NCBI GenBank assembly: GCA_040367435.1
Contig: BAABWY010000002.1
Span: forward strand, 62,001-126,000
Source: Hyphomicrobiales bacterium 4NK60-0047b
Lineage (GTDB): Bacteria; Pseudomonadota; Alphaproteobacteria; Rhizobiales; HXMU1428-3
Length of the DNA stretch: 64,000 bases
Direction of reading: 5' to 3'
Both the position numbers and the translations under genes were made by a program. The notes below the pieces were generated by a model, which did no database searches, had not been told where the DNA came from, and saw only the letters and a list, made by a program, of their open reading frames with translations. Within the stretch, counting starts at the first letter, position 1. Every line of letters starts with the position of its first letter. Below, one piece after another: positions 53,148 through 62,726 of this stretch.

Positions 53148-55019
53148 TTAAACGCTTCCCGTCGTGCGTCGTGGCATAGCTAATCGCAGTAAGCGATCAT
53201 AAAGCGCCTCGCCGCCTGGCGTTCGTATATCAAGCAAAACTTCCATATCCGCACCATTCGGCTTTGGACCAATCAACGAGCCAACCATACCACACACAAA
53301 AGAGAAAATAATAAGCACGATTGCGCATTCAAATAAATTAAAACCTAGCGGTCCACTATTTAAACCAAAATTAGTAAGAAAGAGCACGACACAGCCTCCA
53401 ACCAGCCCGGGTATGATGCCAAAAACAAATCCAAGTTTTGTCATCCTATTCCACCAAATACTCAAAAATAATAAGGGAAAAACACTACAAGCGCATAAAA
53501 CCAAGCCTGATAAAAACAGGGCAAAACCGCTGGTATCAACATAGAGAGCCCCCCAAATTAAACTCATCGCGGTCAAAACAATCATTAAGCGGGTCCAGAG
53601 CAAATTACTCAATCCAACAACATCAGATTCCATTTCAGATTTTTGAAAATGCAAGTCTCTCGACAATAACTTTGACAATGTCATCAGTCGGCCAACAAAG
53701 CTCGCCATAGCCGCCGCCATCAAAGCCGCAAAACTAAGAGATTGCATAGTACCATTTAACCCTGCAACCACAGGCAAACCAAGCAAACCAACATCTCGTG
53801 AAAATAAAAATTCAGAACCAACAATTTGCCCATCATTATTAATATCCTTAGCACTTAATAACCCGAAAGCCTCTAATTGCTCTATCCAATCAGGTAAGTC
53901 CCCAACAAGAAACTTAGCCTCAGGACTAAAAATCATATATTGCAGAAAGATCGCACAAGCAGGAATTGAAAGCACAATTAATCCTACAAGAGTAACAGCC
54001 CAAGCAAAACTCTTACGTGCCTGAAACACCGTTAAAGTCATAGTCGATCGCAGCAATACAGACGGCATCGCTGCAACACCAAAAGCAATCACAATCATCA
54101 TGAAAACTTTATCAAAAGCGGTTAAAGCCCTTTCTCCACCAATAAACGGAATGGATAATGCTTGAACTTCATTTTTTAAAAAGCCTGACCATTGGGTAAT
54201 CACTACCTCCCCTTGATCAGAAGACAGGCGATCACCGGAAAGTCCTTGAAAAACAGAAATTTCATCAATCAAACTGCCATAAGTCATTTGCGCTAGTGGC
54301 AAGTTCGTCAATTTTAGAGAAACTATAATTAACGGAATGATCAGGCCCAACAAGACAACAATTGCCAAAGCACACTGCGCCCACCCCATAGACCTCACAC
54401 CACCAGGCAATAAAACACATAAAGCCAAAACCAAAACGACCAGCAAAGTAAATTCACTTGAAAGTCCAAAAACAAGAGGTCCCATAAATTTCAAAAAACT
54501 AAGTTCGGCAAAAGCAAATAATATCACAGGTACAATTAAAACAAGCGCAGTAAGGAACCCAATAAAACGACTACGAAATCTCACTTCAAAAAAAGAGGAG
54601 AGAGTATAAACTCCAGATTTCCGTATAAATGATGCTAGAAAAAATCCAGATATAAGCAAGCCACCTAAAAGCCCAAACAACAGCCCGTAGCCATCGACCC
54701 CAAGAAAAAATACAGCCCCTGTAAAACCAGACAAACCCGCCCCACCAACAGAAAGGACAAATAAAACAAATCCATTTAATCCAGCTGGAACACGCCGCCC
54801 AGAAACATAAAAATCTTCGCTCTGGTTTGTCATCGTCGCCAAAGAAATGACAACTGACAAAACAAATGCTGCGCCAGTCAAAGCATAAAGAATATACTCA
54901 TCAATAACTTTCATATGCTCCAGAATGAGCAAAAACACGACAAGCCCAATAAAGACGGCCGTGAAAATTCCATAATAAACACCAAGAAGGGGATTAACTG
55001 TTCTCTGGCGAGTATACAT
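53148..55019 (-). CDS. Sodium:solute symporter, VC_2705/ActP-like large subunit
   Basis: The 623-residue inner-membrane protein has more than a dozen hydrophobic helices and the SSS-family core (TNQSEDFYVSGRRVPAGLNG, GGAGLSGFTGAVFFLGVDGY, LPGGVRSMGWAQCALAIVVL). A long loop between transmembrane segments contains DQGEVVITQWSGFLKNEVQA, typical of the two-subunit family in which a DUF4212 protein is the partner. Family members take up acetate or other short monocarboxylates. acs, about 20 kb away, would use imported acetate. The substrate is inferred. Confidence 0.88.
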   Translation of the reverse strand: MYTRQRTVNPLLGVYYGIFTAVFIGLVVFLLILEHMKVIDEYILYALTGAAFVLSVVISLATMTNQSEDFYVSGRRVPAGLNGFVLFVLSVGGAGLSGFTGAVFFLGVDGYGLLFGLLGGLLISGFFLASFIRKSGVYTLSSFFEVRFRSRFIGFLTALVLIVPVILFAFAELSFLKFMGPLVFGLSSEFTLLVVLVLALCVLLPGGVRSMGWAQCALAIVVLLGLIIPLIIVSLKLTNLPLAQMTYGSLIDEISVFQGLSGDRLSSDQGEVVITQWSGFLKNEVQALSIPFIGGERALTAFDKVFMMIVIAFGVAAMPSVLLRSTMTLTVFQARKSFAWAVTLVGLIVLSIPACAIFLQYMIFSPEAKFLVGDLPDWIEQLEAFGLLSAKDINNDGQIVGSEFLFSRDVGLLGLPVVAGLNGTMQSLSFAALMAAAMASFVGRLMTLSKLLSRDLHFQKSEMESDVVGLSNLLWTRLMIVLTAMSLIWGALYVDTSGFALFLSGLVLCACSVFPLLFLSIWWNRMTKLGFVFGIIPGLVGGCVVLFLTNFGLNSGPLGFNLFECAIVLIIFSFVCGMVGSLIGPKPNGADMEVLLDIRTPGGEALYDRLLRLAMPRRTTGSV

Positions 55020-55033
55020 ATCAAAAGTCTCTC

Positions 55034-55294
55034 TTATAAATCTTCATCCGCACCGTAATGTGCATCAATCTGATCTTGAAAACCGGTAAACCAAAAAACA
55101 ATTCCAATGCACAAAAGCACTAAAAATTGTCCTGCAATTAAAACACCAAGAGGAAACCCAAAAAGACGAAAATCATCAAGCAGGTGAGAAAAAATAAGAC
55201 CAAATAAATTTGCAAGGAAACAGATCAAAGCCAATGCGACAACCAGTCGCTTAGTCGCTGTCCAATAAGGCCAAAATCTTTCATTTTCCATCAT
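55034..55294 (-). CDS. DUF4212 small subunit of the sodium:solute symporter
   Basis: The 86-residue protein has two membrane helices (LVVALALICFLANLFGLIFS and GVLIAGQFLVLLCIGIVFWF) and the conserved ending FTGFQDQIDAHYG. DUF4212 genes almost always precede a VC_2705-type symporter, as here, with 14 bases between them. It is needed as a partner subunit or for stability, judged from family context. Confidence 0.9.
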   Translation of the reverse strand: MMENERFWPYWTATKRLVVALALICFLANLFGLIFSHLLDDFRLFGFPLGVLIAGQFLVLLCIGIVFWFTGFQDQIDAHYGADEDL

Positions 55295-55518
55295 ATCAAA
55301 CCATCCTCAATTCAACTTGAAGGTAAAAACCAATAAGCAAAGGTCAACAATAGTTATATACAAGACATAACAAAAGAGCATATTCTCTTTTAATATTAAT
55401 CCTTTATAATTTTACATTACCGTAAATTATCACTGCCATTTCTCTTAAAAGAATGATAAGAAAAGAAAATAAAACTGTCAGATGGCACCAAATAACCAGC
55501 AATGAAGGGAATTATATC

Positions 55519-55920
55519 ATGGGAATGCTAGGTGAATTCAAAGAGTTTGCTCTAAAGAGTAATTTTGTAGACATGGCTACAGGTATTGTTATCGGCGGAG
55601 CCATTGGCACAGTCGTTAAATCACTTGTCTCAGATATCATAATGCCACCAATCGGCCTTGCTTTAGGTGGAATTGACTTTTCAGAGCTGGCAATAAAACT
55701 ACAAGATAAAGTTGGTGATAAACCTGAAGTTGCAATTAAATATGGCTCGTTCATCAATAATTTAATCAGCTTCCTAATCATCATGGCTGCAATCTTTATG
55801 TTGATTAAAATCATCAACACAGCAAAAGCTCAGTTTGAAAAAGAAGAAGAAGAAAAACCATCAGAGCCACCACGCAATGAAGTTTTGCTTGAAGAAATTC
55901 GCGATTTATTAAAAAAATAA
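55519..55920 (+). CDS. mscL: Large-conductance mechanosensitive channel
   Basis: MscL is a homopentameric inner-membrane valve that opens under osmotic downshock. The start at 55519 follows GAAGGGA and gives the normal N-terminus MGMLGEFKEFALKSNFVDMA; an upstream frame from 55453 is not needed. The 133-residue protein has TM1 (TGIVIGGAIGTVVKSLVSDI), the periplasmic loop, TM2 (FINNLISFLIIMAAIFMLIK) and a charged C-terminal bundle (EVLLEEIRDLLKK). A terminator follows. Confidence 0.96.
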   Translation: MGMLGEFKEFALKSNFVDMATGIVIGGAIGTVVKSLVSDIIMPPIGLALGGIDFSELAIKLQDKVGDKPEVAIKYGSFINNLISFLIIMAAIFMLIKIINTAKAQFEKEEEEKPSEPPRNEVLLEEIRDLLKK

Positions 55921-55944
55921 ATCTAGAATAAAATTCTATATATT

Positions 55945-55980
55945 AAAAACGCAGTTGATCATATCAGCTGCGTTTTTTCT
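55945..55980 (+). terminator. Intrinsic terminator after mscL
   Basis: AACGCAGTTGAT pairs with ATCAGCTGCGTT (one T-G wobble) around CAT, followed by a long T run. Confidence 0.9.
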
Positions 55981-56075
55981 TTTTTATCATCCAATTTCCA
56001 AATATTATCTAGACTAATGAATGCAAAAAAACGAATGTATTCAAAGATAAATCGAGTTAATTTAAAAGGAAAACC

Positions 56076-56306
56076 ATGCCAACATATAATTACACATGCG
56101 ATACACATGGCACCTTTAGCGCTCAAGCTTCGATGGCTGAATTCGATGCCCCACAAAACTGCCCAATCTGCCAAAAACCATCTCCAAGAGACCTAGTAGC
56201 AGCTCCTCAAATCTCCACCAAAGGTGGCCGCCCCAAAGCCAATCAATCAGGCGGAGCAACTGGTCGCAAAGTAAAACACGCCCCAGGCTGCCCCTGCTGT
56301 TCATAA
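56076..56306 (+). CDS. FmdB-type zinc-ribbon protein
   Basis: The 76-residue protein starts with the FmdB-like pattern MPTYNYTCDTHGTF and has CPICQKPSPRDL as the second zinc knuckle. Its first knuckle lacks the usual CxxC, having a single Cys followed by His (CDTHG). The C-terminus ends in GCPCCS. Function in the family is not established; regulatory and RNA or protein-binding roles have been proposed. AAAGGAAAACC precedes the ATG. Confidence 0.83.
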   Translation: MPTYNYTCDTHGTFSAQASMAEFDAPQNCPICQKPSPRDLVAAPQISTKGGRPKANQSGGATGRKVKHAPGCPCCS

Positions 56307-56506
56307 GAGCATTTCCCACATGAAAACTAAATGATAGTATTAACAAGAACAAATACTATAAAAATTTTCATATAAAAATTAAATACATGAGTATTTGAAG
56401 TATTTATTGGAAACGAAACTATATTAAATAGGATTAACCAAACAAATTAAATATATATCAAAACTTAACTGTCAGATTTCATAATTCAGACAGAGGAGTT
56501 TTAGTC

Positions 56507-57061
56507 ATGAGTTTTTTGTTTAGTTTCCATGGGCGAATCGGCCGTTTAGAATGGTGGCTCGGGCAACTAATTGTTCTTTCGATTATTTTAATAGCTGTTG
56601 CAGTTTTTCCATTCATCATGACATCATCATACGAACAGTTAGGATTAATATCTCACCTCAATCTAGAAGGACTAAATACGAATAGCATAATCTATATATT
56701 ATGCGTTATATCTCTAGCTTATTGGATTAGCCTAGCAATCTCAGCCAAACGATATCATGACCTCAATAAAACTGGATTTTGGGTTTTGGTTACTCTGATA
56801 CCTTACATAGGAGCACTATGGCAAATAATTGAATGTGGCTTTTTCCTAGGTACCAATGGAACCAATGACTATGATGCTCCCAAAGATACCACAAGTAGTT
56901 GGTCATCAGATAAATATAACTCTCAAGATCAGAGCTATAACAATATTGATGAAGTAATCGCTCGTCATGTTGCTGAACACAAATACCGGTCTCCAAACTT
57001 GCCAGATAGTATCAAAAAACCTATGGGTAGTAACAAACCAGCATTTGGCAAACGCACATAA
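56507..57061 (+). CDS. DUF805 membrane protein
   Basis: The 184-residue protein has the DUF805 start FSFHGRIGRLEWWLGQLI, three or four membrane helices, and the family motif ISAKRYHDLNKTGFWVLVTL then CGFFLGTNGTNDYDA. The role of the family is unknown. The C-terminal 65 residues are polar and low-complexity (DTTSSWSSDKYNSQDQSYNN). AGAGGAG precedes the ATG. Confidence 0.88.
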   Translation: MSFLFSFHGRIGRLEWWLGQLIVLSIILIAVAVFPFIMTSSYEQLGLISHLNLEGLNTNSIIYILCVISLAYWISLAISAKRYHDLNKTGFWVLVTLIPYIGALWQIIECGFFLGTNGTNDYDAPKDTTSSWSSDKYNSQDQSYNNIDEVIARHVAEHKYRSPNLPDSIKKPMGSNKPAFGKRT

Positions 57062-57153
57062 AAGATTGTGAAAAGTTCGAAAAGAACCAGCAATCAAACA
57101 AGATGTTTTAATTAACTATGTATGTAAGGAATAAACTATTCTGCCTTAGGCAG

Positions 57154-57228
57154 TGGTGCCGCTGGGGAGAATTGAACTCCCGGCCTCACCATTACCAATG
57201 GTGCGCTCTACCACTGAGCTACAGCGGC
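57154..57228 (-). tRNA. tRNA-Thr (anticodon GGU)
   Basis: On the minus strand the sequence reads GCCGCTG-TAGCTCAGTGGTAGAGC, an anticodon arm CACCA-TTGGTAA-TGGTG with anticodon GGT, a T arm with GTTCAAT, and CAGCGGC-A-CCA. The acceptor stem pairs over all seven bases, and the terminal CCA is encoded. The gene lies alone between DUF805 and the murA region. Confidence 0.96.
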
Positions 57229-57437
57229 TGACAAAGCCTAAATGCGCTTAAAAAGCATCAAAATTTAAAGGTTTTTCATCAGGTGGCCGGACACTGCCAC
57301 AGCTCAAAAGATCTTTCAAGCCCTGAAAAGCTCTATTCTTTTGAAAAGACACTTAACAAGACCCACCTCATCAGCGTATAACCGCAAAATCAAACTTTCA
57401 AAAGCAACTATTTATTCAAAATTGATAGTTAAAAGAG

Positions 57438-57599
57438 ATGACAAACAAGAGTAAAAATGCAAACGATCGAGAAAATCGTTTAAAAAACAATTTGCGATCT
57501 AATTTGCAAAAACGCAAATCGCAAATCCGCGCCCGCAAAACTGAAGAGAATTCTAAAGAAGACAGCCCCAAAGAAGATAACAAAGACACTAAAGAATAA
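57438..57599 (+). CDS. Small basic protein upstream of murA
   Basis: A 53-codon frame (MTNKSKNANDRENRLKNNLR, then SNLQKRKSQIRARK and an acidic tail) with AAAGAG before the ATG. The LKxNLxxRKxQxRARK core resembles a small conserved protein often encoded near murA in Hyphomicrobiales, but this is recalled rather than searched. It is likely helical and nucleic-acid-binding by charge. No other gene occupies the region. The call is tentative. Confidence 0.6.
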   Translation: MTNKSKNANDRENRLKNNLRSNLQKRKSQIRARKTEENSKEDSPKEDNKDTKE

Positions 57600-57660
57600 C
57601 CCCGCTTGATTTAAGGTAACGAATAAAGCACAAAAATCCGACGATTGCTTTTTACGGATG

Positions 57661-57806
57661 TTCGCACCGGTTCCCTCGTGGGTAATCTGAAGGGCCACAA
57701 AATAGCCCGGTTGCTTGTGGGCAACCTGAAGGGCCACAAAATAGCCCGGTTGCTTGTGGGCAACCTAAAGGGCAACTAAGGCGGATGCTTCGTGGGCATC
57801 TGAAGC
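57661..57806 (+). repeat. Array of TGAA-bulge hairpin elements in the murA leader
   Basis: Four elements: a degenerate one near 57669-57694; two near-identical units with GGTTGC (57709-57714 and 57748-57753), loop TTGTGG, GCAACC, bulge TGAA or TAAA, and lower stem GCCC/GGGC; and one with GATGC/GCATC (57784-57788 and 57796-57800), loop TTCGTGG. The first three repeat with a period of 39-40 bases, sharing GGGCCACAAAATAGCCCGG. The last element ends 28 bases before murA. Confidence 0.7.
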
Positions 57807-57833
57807 CTTTTTAAAAAAGAGAGAGAATGCAGA

Positions 57834-59123
57834 ATGGATAAAATTGAAATCACTGGTGGCAATGAACTCAATGGTCAGATTCAAATCAGCGGCGCAAAAA
57901 ATGCAGCCCTCCCATTGATGATCACCAGTTTGCTCACTCCAGACACACTCACATTAAAAAACGTTCCAAACCTAAGAGACGTCAATCAACTCAAAAAAAT
58001 TCTGGGTAACCACGGTACAGACCTAACTGTTGAAGGTAAACGCGCCAATGGTAACAAATATGCTGGTGAAACATATCATCTCACAGCAAGAGATATTGTC
58101 GACACAACAGCCCCCTATGAAATGGTCTCAACCATGCGCGCAAGTTTTTGGGTACTTGGCCCCATTCTAGCACGTTGCCATGAAGCAAAAGTATCCTTGC
58201 CTGGTGGCTGCGCTATCGGCACACGCCCTGTTGATCTTCACTTAGCTGGGTTAGAAGCACTCGGCGCACAGATCGAACTCAAAGATGGTTATGTCATCGC
58301 AAAAGCCCCCGGCGGTCTAAAAGGCGGACATGTTCGCTTTCCAAAAGTCTCTGTTGGCGCCACCATCAATGTTCTCATGGCTGCCACCTTAGCCAAAGGT
58401 GAAACAATTATTGAAAACGCCGCAACTGAGCCAGAAATCGGTGACGTTGCAAATTGCCTTGTTAAAATGGGGGCCAAAATTGAAGGTATCGGTCGCAAAA
58501 CCATGCACATTCAGGGCGTTGAAAATCTAGAAGGCGCTGTTCATAACGTTCTGCCAGATAGAATTGAAACAGGCACCTTCATGATGGCTGTTGCTGCAAC
58601 TGGCGGCGAAGTTGAACTTCTGGGCGCTGTTCCAGAGACTTTAACAGCCGCCATCGAAGTGCTACGTGAAGCTGGTGTATCAATAACCGAAACACCCAAG
58701 GGCTTATTGGTCAAACGCGAAGGTGACAGTATCAAACCAGTTCACATTGAAACCCAACCCCATCCTGGTTTCCCAACTGATTTACAAGCTCAGCTTATGG
58801 GCCTCATGACCATAGCTGATGGCCGCTCGGTTATTCGAGAAACAATTTTTGAAAATCGCTTCATGCATGTGCAAGAGCTCGCCCGTCTTGGTGCGAATAT
58901 CAGCCTGAATGGCGACACAGCCATCGTCGAAGGTGTAAAAGAATTACGCGGCGCTCCCGTCATGGCAACTGATCTTAGGGCCTCAGTCTCACTTGTCATA
59001 GCTGGCTTGGTTGCGCAAGGTGTAACAACCGTCAACCGAGTATATCACTTGGATCGCGGCTTTGAACGTATTGAAGAAAAACTCGGTAATTGCGGCGCAC
59101 AAATCAATCGCGTAAGCGACTAA
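57834..59123 (+). CDS. murA: UDP-N-acetylglucosamine 1-carboxyvinyltransferase
   Basis: MurA performs the first committed step of peptidoglycan synthesis, adding enolpyruvate to UDP-GlcNAc; it is the fosfomycin target. The 429-residue protein has [20 protein letters not shown] at the start and the catalytic Cys in [15 protein letters not shown], the canonical Cys form that would be fosfomycin-sensitive. Other landmarks are [10 protein letters not shown] and [31 protein letters not shown] precedes the ATG. The leader carries the hairpin array. Confidence 0.97.
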   Translation: MDKIEITGGNELNGQIQISGAKNAALPLMITSLLTPDTLTLKNVPNLRDVNQLKKILGNHGTDLTVEGKRANGNKYAGETYHLTARDIVDTTAPYEMVSTMRASFWVLGPILARCHEAKVSLPGGCAIGTRPVDLHLAGLEALGAQIELKDGYVIAKAPGGLKGGHVRFPKVSVGATINVLMAATLAKGETIIENAATEPEIGDVANCLVKMGAKIEGIGRKTMHIQGVENLEGAVHNVLPDRIETGTFMMAVAATGGEVELLGAVPETLTAAIEVLREAGVSITETPKGLLVKREGDSIKPVHIETQPHPGFPTDLQAQLMGLMTIADGRSVIRETIFENRFMHVQELARLGANISLNGDTAIVEGVKELRGAPVMATDLRASVSLVIAGLVAQGVTTVNRVYHLDRGFERIEEKLGNCGAQINRVSD

Positions 59124-59165
59124 TACAAAATCACAGTTAAGAGAGACCACTGGTAAGAGAGAGCA

Positions 59166-59615
59166 ATGTCAGAGACATCAAAACCTTTAAAACTCATCGC
59201 CCTTGATGCAAGTGATTTAGAAGTCATTTCTGCTCATTGTCAGGATGCTGTTTTACGTCTCGATGATATTGGCTATGTGAAGAAAAATCGCCGGTTCGCA
59301 ATCATCCTCAATCGCTTTGATTGGGAAACAGCACTAAAAGCTGGCAAGGACCATCAATTAAGACGGCGGCGCACAGCCCTGCGTTTCGAATGTGTTGACC
59401 AAGCTGAGCATATCAACCTCAAATCGAAACAAAAAGATCATGCTCTAAAACTACTCGCAATAAACTTTGAAGAAAAAGACGCACCATCTGGTATTTTATC
59501 GCTTATTTTTTCTGGAGATTGTGAAATAAAACTAACCGTTGAATGTATTGAGATAGAACTCAATGATCTGGGCGCTATGTGGGAAACAAAAAATCTGCCT
59601 GATCATAAATTATAA
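59166..59615 (+). CDS. DUF2948 protein
   Basis: The 149-residue protein matches DUF2948: LKLIALDASDLEVISAHCQD, AVLRLDDIGYVKKNRRFAII, LNRFDWETA, RRRTALRFECVDQAEHINLK and the C-terminal VECIEIELNDLGAMWETKN. It has no known function. Its place between murA and hisD is a conserved gene order in Hyphomicrobiales. AAGAGAGAGCA precedes the ATG. Confidence 0.9.
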   Translation: MSETSKPLKLIALDASDLEVISAHCQDAVLRLDDIGYVKKNRRFAIILNRFDWETALKAGKDHQLRRRRTALRFECVDQAEHINLKSKQKDHALKLLAINFEEKDAPSGILSLIFSGDCEIKLTVECIEIELNDLGAMWETKNLPDHKL

Positions 59616-59690
59616 AATGTACAAGCCTTGTGAATTACATCTTACAAGAACGACCAAACTGCATAAATTTTGACTGAAAGTATGGAACCT

Positions 59691-60980
59691 ATGGTAGCGC
59701 GCCTCAACAACCAAAACACTGAGTTTGAACAACAATTTCAAACCCTTTTGAACGCCAAACGCGAAAGTGCTGCAGATGTAAATGAAGCCGTAAGCGACAT
59801 TATCAAAAACGTACGCTCCAATGGCGACAATGCTCTATATGAGCTTACCGAGCGCTTTGACAAACAAGATTTAAGAACGTCCGGCCTTGCTATCACGAGT
59901 GAAGAAATTGAAGAGGCGATTAAAAACGTCGCCCCAGAAACAATGCAAGCCCTTGAGCTCGCTGCAGAGCGAATTGAAAGCCATCACAAAAAACAAAAAC
60001 CTGATAATCAAAGATACACAGATGAACTCGGCGTTGAACTCGGATATCGCTGGAGCCCCGTCAGTGCGGCCGGTCTTTATGTACCAGGCGGCACAGCCTC
60101 TTACCCAAGTTCAGTATTAATGAATGCCATCCCCGCCAAAGTCGCCGGCGTTGAAAGATTAGTTATGGTTGTCCCCACACCGAATGGCATCACCAATCCA
60201 CTTGTGCTGGCCGCTGCCAAATTAGCTGGAATTACAGAAATTTACCGCATTGGTGGCGCTCAAGCCATAGCTGCCTTAACCTATGGAACTGAAACCATAA
60301 ACCCGGTTGATAAAATCGTCGGGCCGGGCAACGCATATGTGGCGGCAGCAAAACGACAAGTTTTCGGCACCGTAGGCATAGATATGATCGCCGGCCCTTC
60401 AGAAGTTTTAATCATTGCTGATAAAAACAATAACCCAGATTGGGTCGCAGCTGACTTGCTGGCACAAGCTGAACATGACATCGCTGCCCAATCTATTTTA
60501 ATTACTGATGCCCCAGACCTCGCTTCGGAAGTTGAAAAAGCGGTAGAAGCTCAGTTAAAAACTCTGCCACGTAAAGAGATCGCCGAAAAAGCCTGGCAAG
60601 ATTTTGGCGGTATCATACTCGTTGATGATTTAGAAAAAGCAGCCGAACTTTCTGATCGCTTGGCACCAGAACACTTAGAGCTTGCCCTAGACGACCCGGA
60701 AGTCATGTTTGAAAAAATCAAGCATGCTGGTGCCGTATTTATCGGCCACCACACACCAGAGGCCATTGGAGATTATGTCGGCGGCTCAAACCATGTTTTA
60801 CCAACAGCCAGATCTGCCCGTTTCTCATCTGGACTAAACGTCCTGGATTTTATGAAAAAAACAACAATTCTCAAATGTTCCGCTGAAGGATTAAGAGCCC
60901 TTGGGCCCTCAGCCATCACATTAGCCGAAGCTGAAGGGTTAGGCGGACACGCCCGTAGCGTATCGATTAGGATGAATTAA
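59691..60980 (+). CDS. hisD: Histidinol dehydrogenase
   Basis: HisD catalyses the last two oxidations of histidine biosynthesis with NAD and zinc. ATG 59691 gives the usual start MVARLNNQNTEFEQQFQTLL; in-frame TTG 59670 and ATG 59682 are further upstream. The 429-residue protein has VGPGNAYVAAAKRQVFG, GIDMIAGPSEVLI, the zinc-binding DLLAQAEHDIAAQSILIT, and GDYVGGSNHVLPTARSARFS. It is encoded apart from other his genes, as is common in this group. Confidence 0.96.
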   Translation: MVARLNNQNTEFEQQFQTLLNAKRESAADVNEAVSDIIKNVRSNGDNALYELTERFDKQDLRTSGLAITSEEIEEAIKNVAPETMQALELAAERIESHHKKQKPDNQRYTDELGVELGYRWSPVSAAGLYVPGGTASYPSSVLMNAIPAKVAGVERLVMVVPTPNGITNPLVLAAAKLAGITEIYRIGGAQAIAALTYGTETINPVDKIVGPGNAYVAAAKRQVFGTVGIDMIAGPSEVLIIADKNNNPDWVAADLLAQAEHDIAAQSILITDAPDLASEVEKAVEAQLKTLPRKEIAEKAWQDFGGIILVDDLEKAAELSDRLAPEHLELALDDPEVMFEKIKHAGAVFIGHHTPEAIGDYVGGSNHVLPTARSARFSSGLNVLDFMKKTTILKCSAEGLRALGPSAITLAEAEGLGGHARSVSIRMN

Positions 60981-61079
60981 CCATAAAATTCAAACCTGAT
61001 ATATCAATACTTTTTCCCCTGTTGCAGGTATGTCAATGACAGGGCATAAAGAAAGGGCTGAAAATAAGGGTTTAAAATA

Positions 61080-61583
61080 ATGAGCGATGACGAGACTACA
61101 AATACAAATTGCTTATTTGATATCATTTTGGATGAAGACACCATTCGCCGAAACACGCCAGATATCGACCATGAACGTGAAGTCGCCATTTTCGATTTAT
61201 TGGAAGAAAACTATTTCGAATTGGCCCCACGAGAGGGAAAACAATCAGCATCAGGTCCCTTCATCCTCACCCTTTCTCTGGTTGAAAACCGCCTGTTATT
61301 CCATATTGCAGACCAACAAAACAATCATCTGGTAGCTCATACACTGTCATTATCTCCTTTTAAAAAAACCATCAAAGACTATTTCTTAATCTGTGAGAGT
61401 TATTTTGAAGCTATTAAAACAGCAACTCCCCAGCGCATCGAAGCCATAGATATGGGCCGCAGGGGCCTTCATGATGAGGGAAGTGACCTATTGATTGAAC
61501 GTTTAAAAGATAAAATTTTACTGGACAAAGCAACATCTCGCCGCCTTTTTACACTCATTACGGCCCTCCACTGGAAGGGCTAA
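61080..61583 (+). CDS. UPF0262 protein
   Basis: The 167-residue protein matches UPF0262, found next to hisD in alphaproteobacteria: LFDIILDEDTIRRNTPDIDH, EREVAIFDLLEENYF, GPFILTLSLVENRLLFHI, and IEAIDMGRRGLHDEGSDLL. No function is established. Its stop is three bases before the phosphatase start, so the two are translated from one transcript. Confidence 0.92.
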   Translation: MSDDETTNTNCLFDIILDEDTIRRNTPDIDHEREVAIFDLLEENYFELAPREGKQSASGPFILTLSLVENRLLFHIADQQNNHLVAHTLSLSPFKKTIKDYFLICESYFEAIKTATPQRIEAIDMGRRGLHDEGSDLLIERLKDKILLDKATSRRLFTLITALHWKG

Positions 61584-61586
61584 TTT

Positions 61587-62027
61587 ATGAGCGGCGCCCG
61601 TCCACAAGCCATTCTCTTCGTTTGCACTGAAAATGCAATACGCTCACCCATGGCTGCAGCGCTCTACCAACTAACTTATGAAAATGAAAGCTATGTACAA
61701 TCAGCAGGCATTCGAGCAGGCCAAGTCAATCTCTTTATGCCCGTGGTCATGAAAGAAGTTGGTATTGACTTAAGTAACCACATCCCCCAAACCTTAAATG
61801 ATCTGCAAGACAGCCTGTTTGATGTGATTGTCACACTAAGTCCAGAAGGCCATCACCAAGCCATGGAACTCACAAGAACCATGGCAGTAGATGTTGAATA
61901 TTGGCCCACAATGGATCCAACTTTAGTTGATGGCAATCGAGAACAAAGATTAGATGCATATAGAGCCTGCCGTGATACTTTAAAAAAGAAAATTAAATCA
62001 CGTTTCGATACACCAGCAGAAGCTTAA
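61587..62027 (+). CDS. Low-molecular-weight tyrosine phosphatase-like protein
   Basis: The 146-residue protein has the C-x5-R-S phosphate loop at its start (ILFVCTENAIRSPMAAAL). A typical continuation is AGIRAGQVNLFMPVVMKEVG. The general acid region near YWPTMDPTLVDGNREQRLDAY has the Asp-Pro of the family. It may act as a protein-tyrosine phosphatase or arsenate reductase; no arsenic genes are nearby. It lies in the hisD-UPF0262 operon. Confidence 0.9.
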   Translation: MSGARPQAILFVCTENAIRSPMAAALYQLTYENESYVQSAGIRAGQVNLFMPVVMKEVGIDLSNHIPQTLNDLQDSLFDVIVTLSPEGHHQAMELTRTMAVDVEYWPTMDPTLVDGNREQRLDAYRACRDTLKKKIKSRFDTPAEA

Positions 62028-62441
62028 AACAGCAAAAGAAAAACCAATTCAAAAACTCTCAAACCAGAGCTCAGACTTAAAATTTGTGTGAAAATCAGCT
62101 CAAACCTATAAAACTCTTCTCATTTCTTCCCCTTTTTTCCTCTATTATCAAGCGAAAGACACAAATTGTGCACGTGACTGCAATTGAGCACTTGATTTTA
62201 TACGCGTGAAGAAGGAAACTCCGGCGCAACAAAACTTTTATCAAAGACCTCTGAATAATGAGGAATTTTTGGTTCTGGCATTAGACAATGTGAAACTGCG
62301 GATGCTATGTGGGCATCTTAAGCACCGTTAAAAAGAACGGAACATAGATATAACTATTTGAGTACCACAAGTGAACATTGACGACGCCAGAAACAAAAAG
62401 AACCATTATGCAGAAGTCTTTATCAAGAAATGAAGGAATTT
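62028..62441. other. Long leader region upstream of infA
   Basis: About 410 bases without a protein gene. It contains one hairpin element (62299-62322) and presumably the infA promoter. No other structure was convincing. Confidence 0.45.
62299..62322 (+). repeat. TGAA-bulge-type hairpin element upstream of infA
   Basis: GATGC (62301-62305), loop TATGTGG, GCATC (62313-62317), then TTAA in the bulge position and GC able to pair with the GC at 62298-62299. Same layout as the murA and maf copies. Confidence 0.6.
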
Positions 62442-62660
62442 ATGGCTAAAGAAGAACTACTAGAGTTTCCCGGCATCATTACCGAGCTCCTACCAAACGC
62501 AACCTTTCGAGTAAAACTTGAAAACGATCATGAAATTATCGCTCACACAGCTGGCCGCATGCGCAAAAACCGCATTCGCGTCCTTGCAGGTGACAAAGTC
62601 CTCGTAGAAATGACACCTTATGATCTAACTAAAGGCCGCATCACATACCGTTACAAATAA
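62442..62660 (+). CDS. infA: Translation initiation factor IF-1
   Basis: IF-1 blocks the ribosomal A site during initiation. The 72-residue OB-fold protein has the full canonical sequence ([56 protein letters not shown]). ATG 62442 follows GAAGGAATTT and is preferred over ATG 62430. A hairpin element lies in its leader. Confidence 0.97.
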   Translation: MAKEELLEFPGIITELLPNATFRVKLENDHEIIAHTAGRMRKNRIRVLAGDKVLVEMTPYDLTKGRITYRYK

Positions 62661-62726
62661 ACCTGTAATTGTACGATCAATGTAATTAGAACGTTTTACC
62701 ATAAGTGGATACCGTTTTAGGAATAG

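Noticed and set aside
57661-57780. Possible short CRISPR array
   Set aside because: The period of 39-40 bases is regular, but the sequences between hairpins are identical rather than unique spacers, and no cas genes are present.
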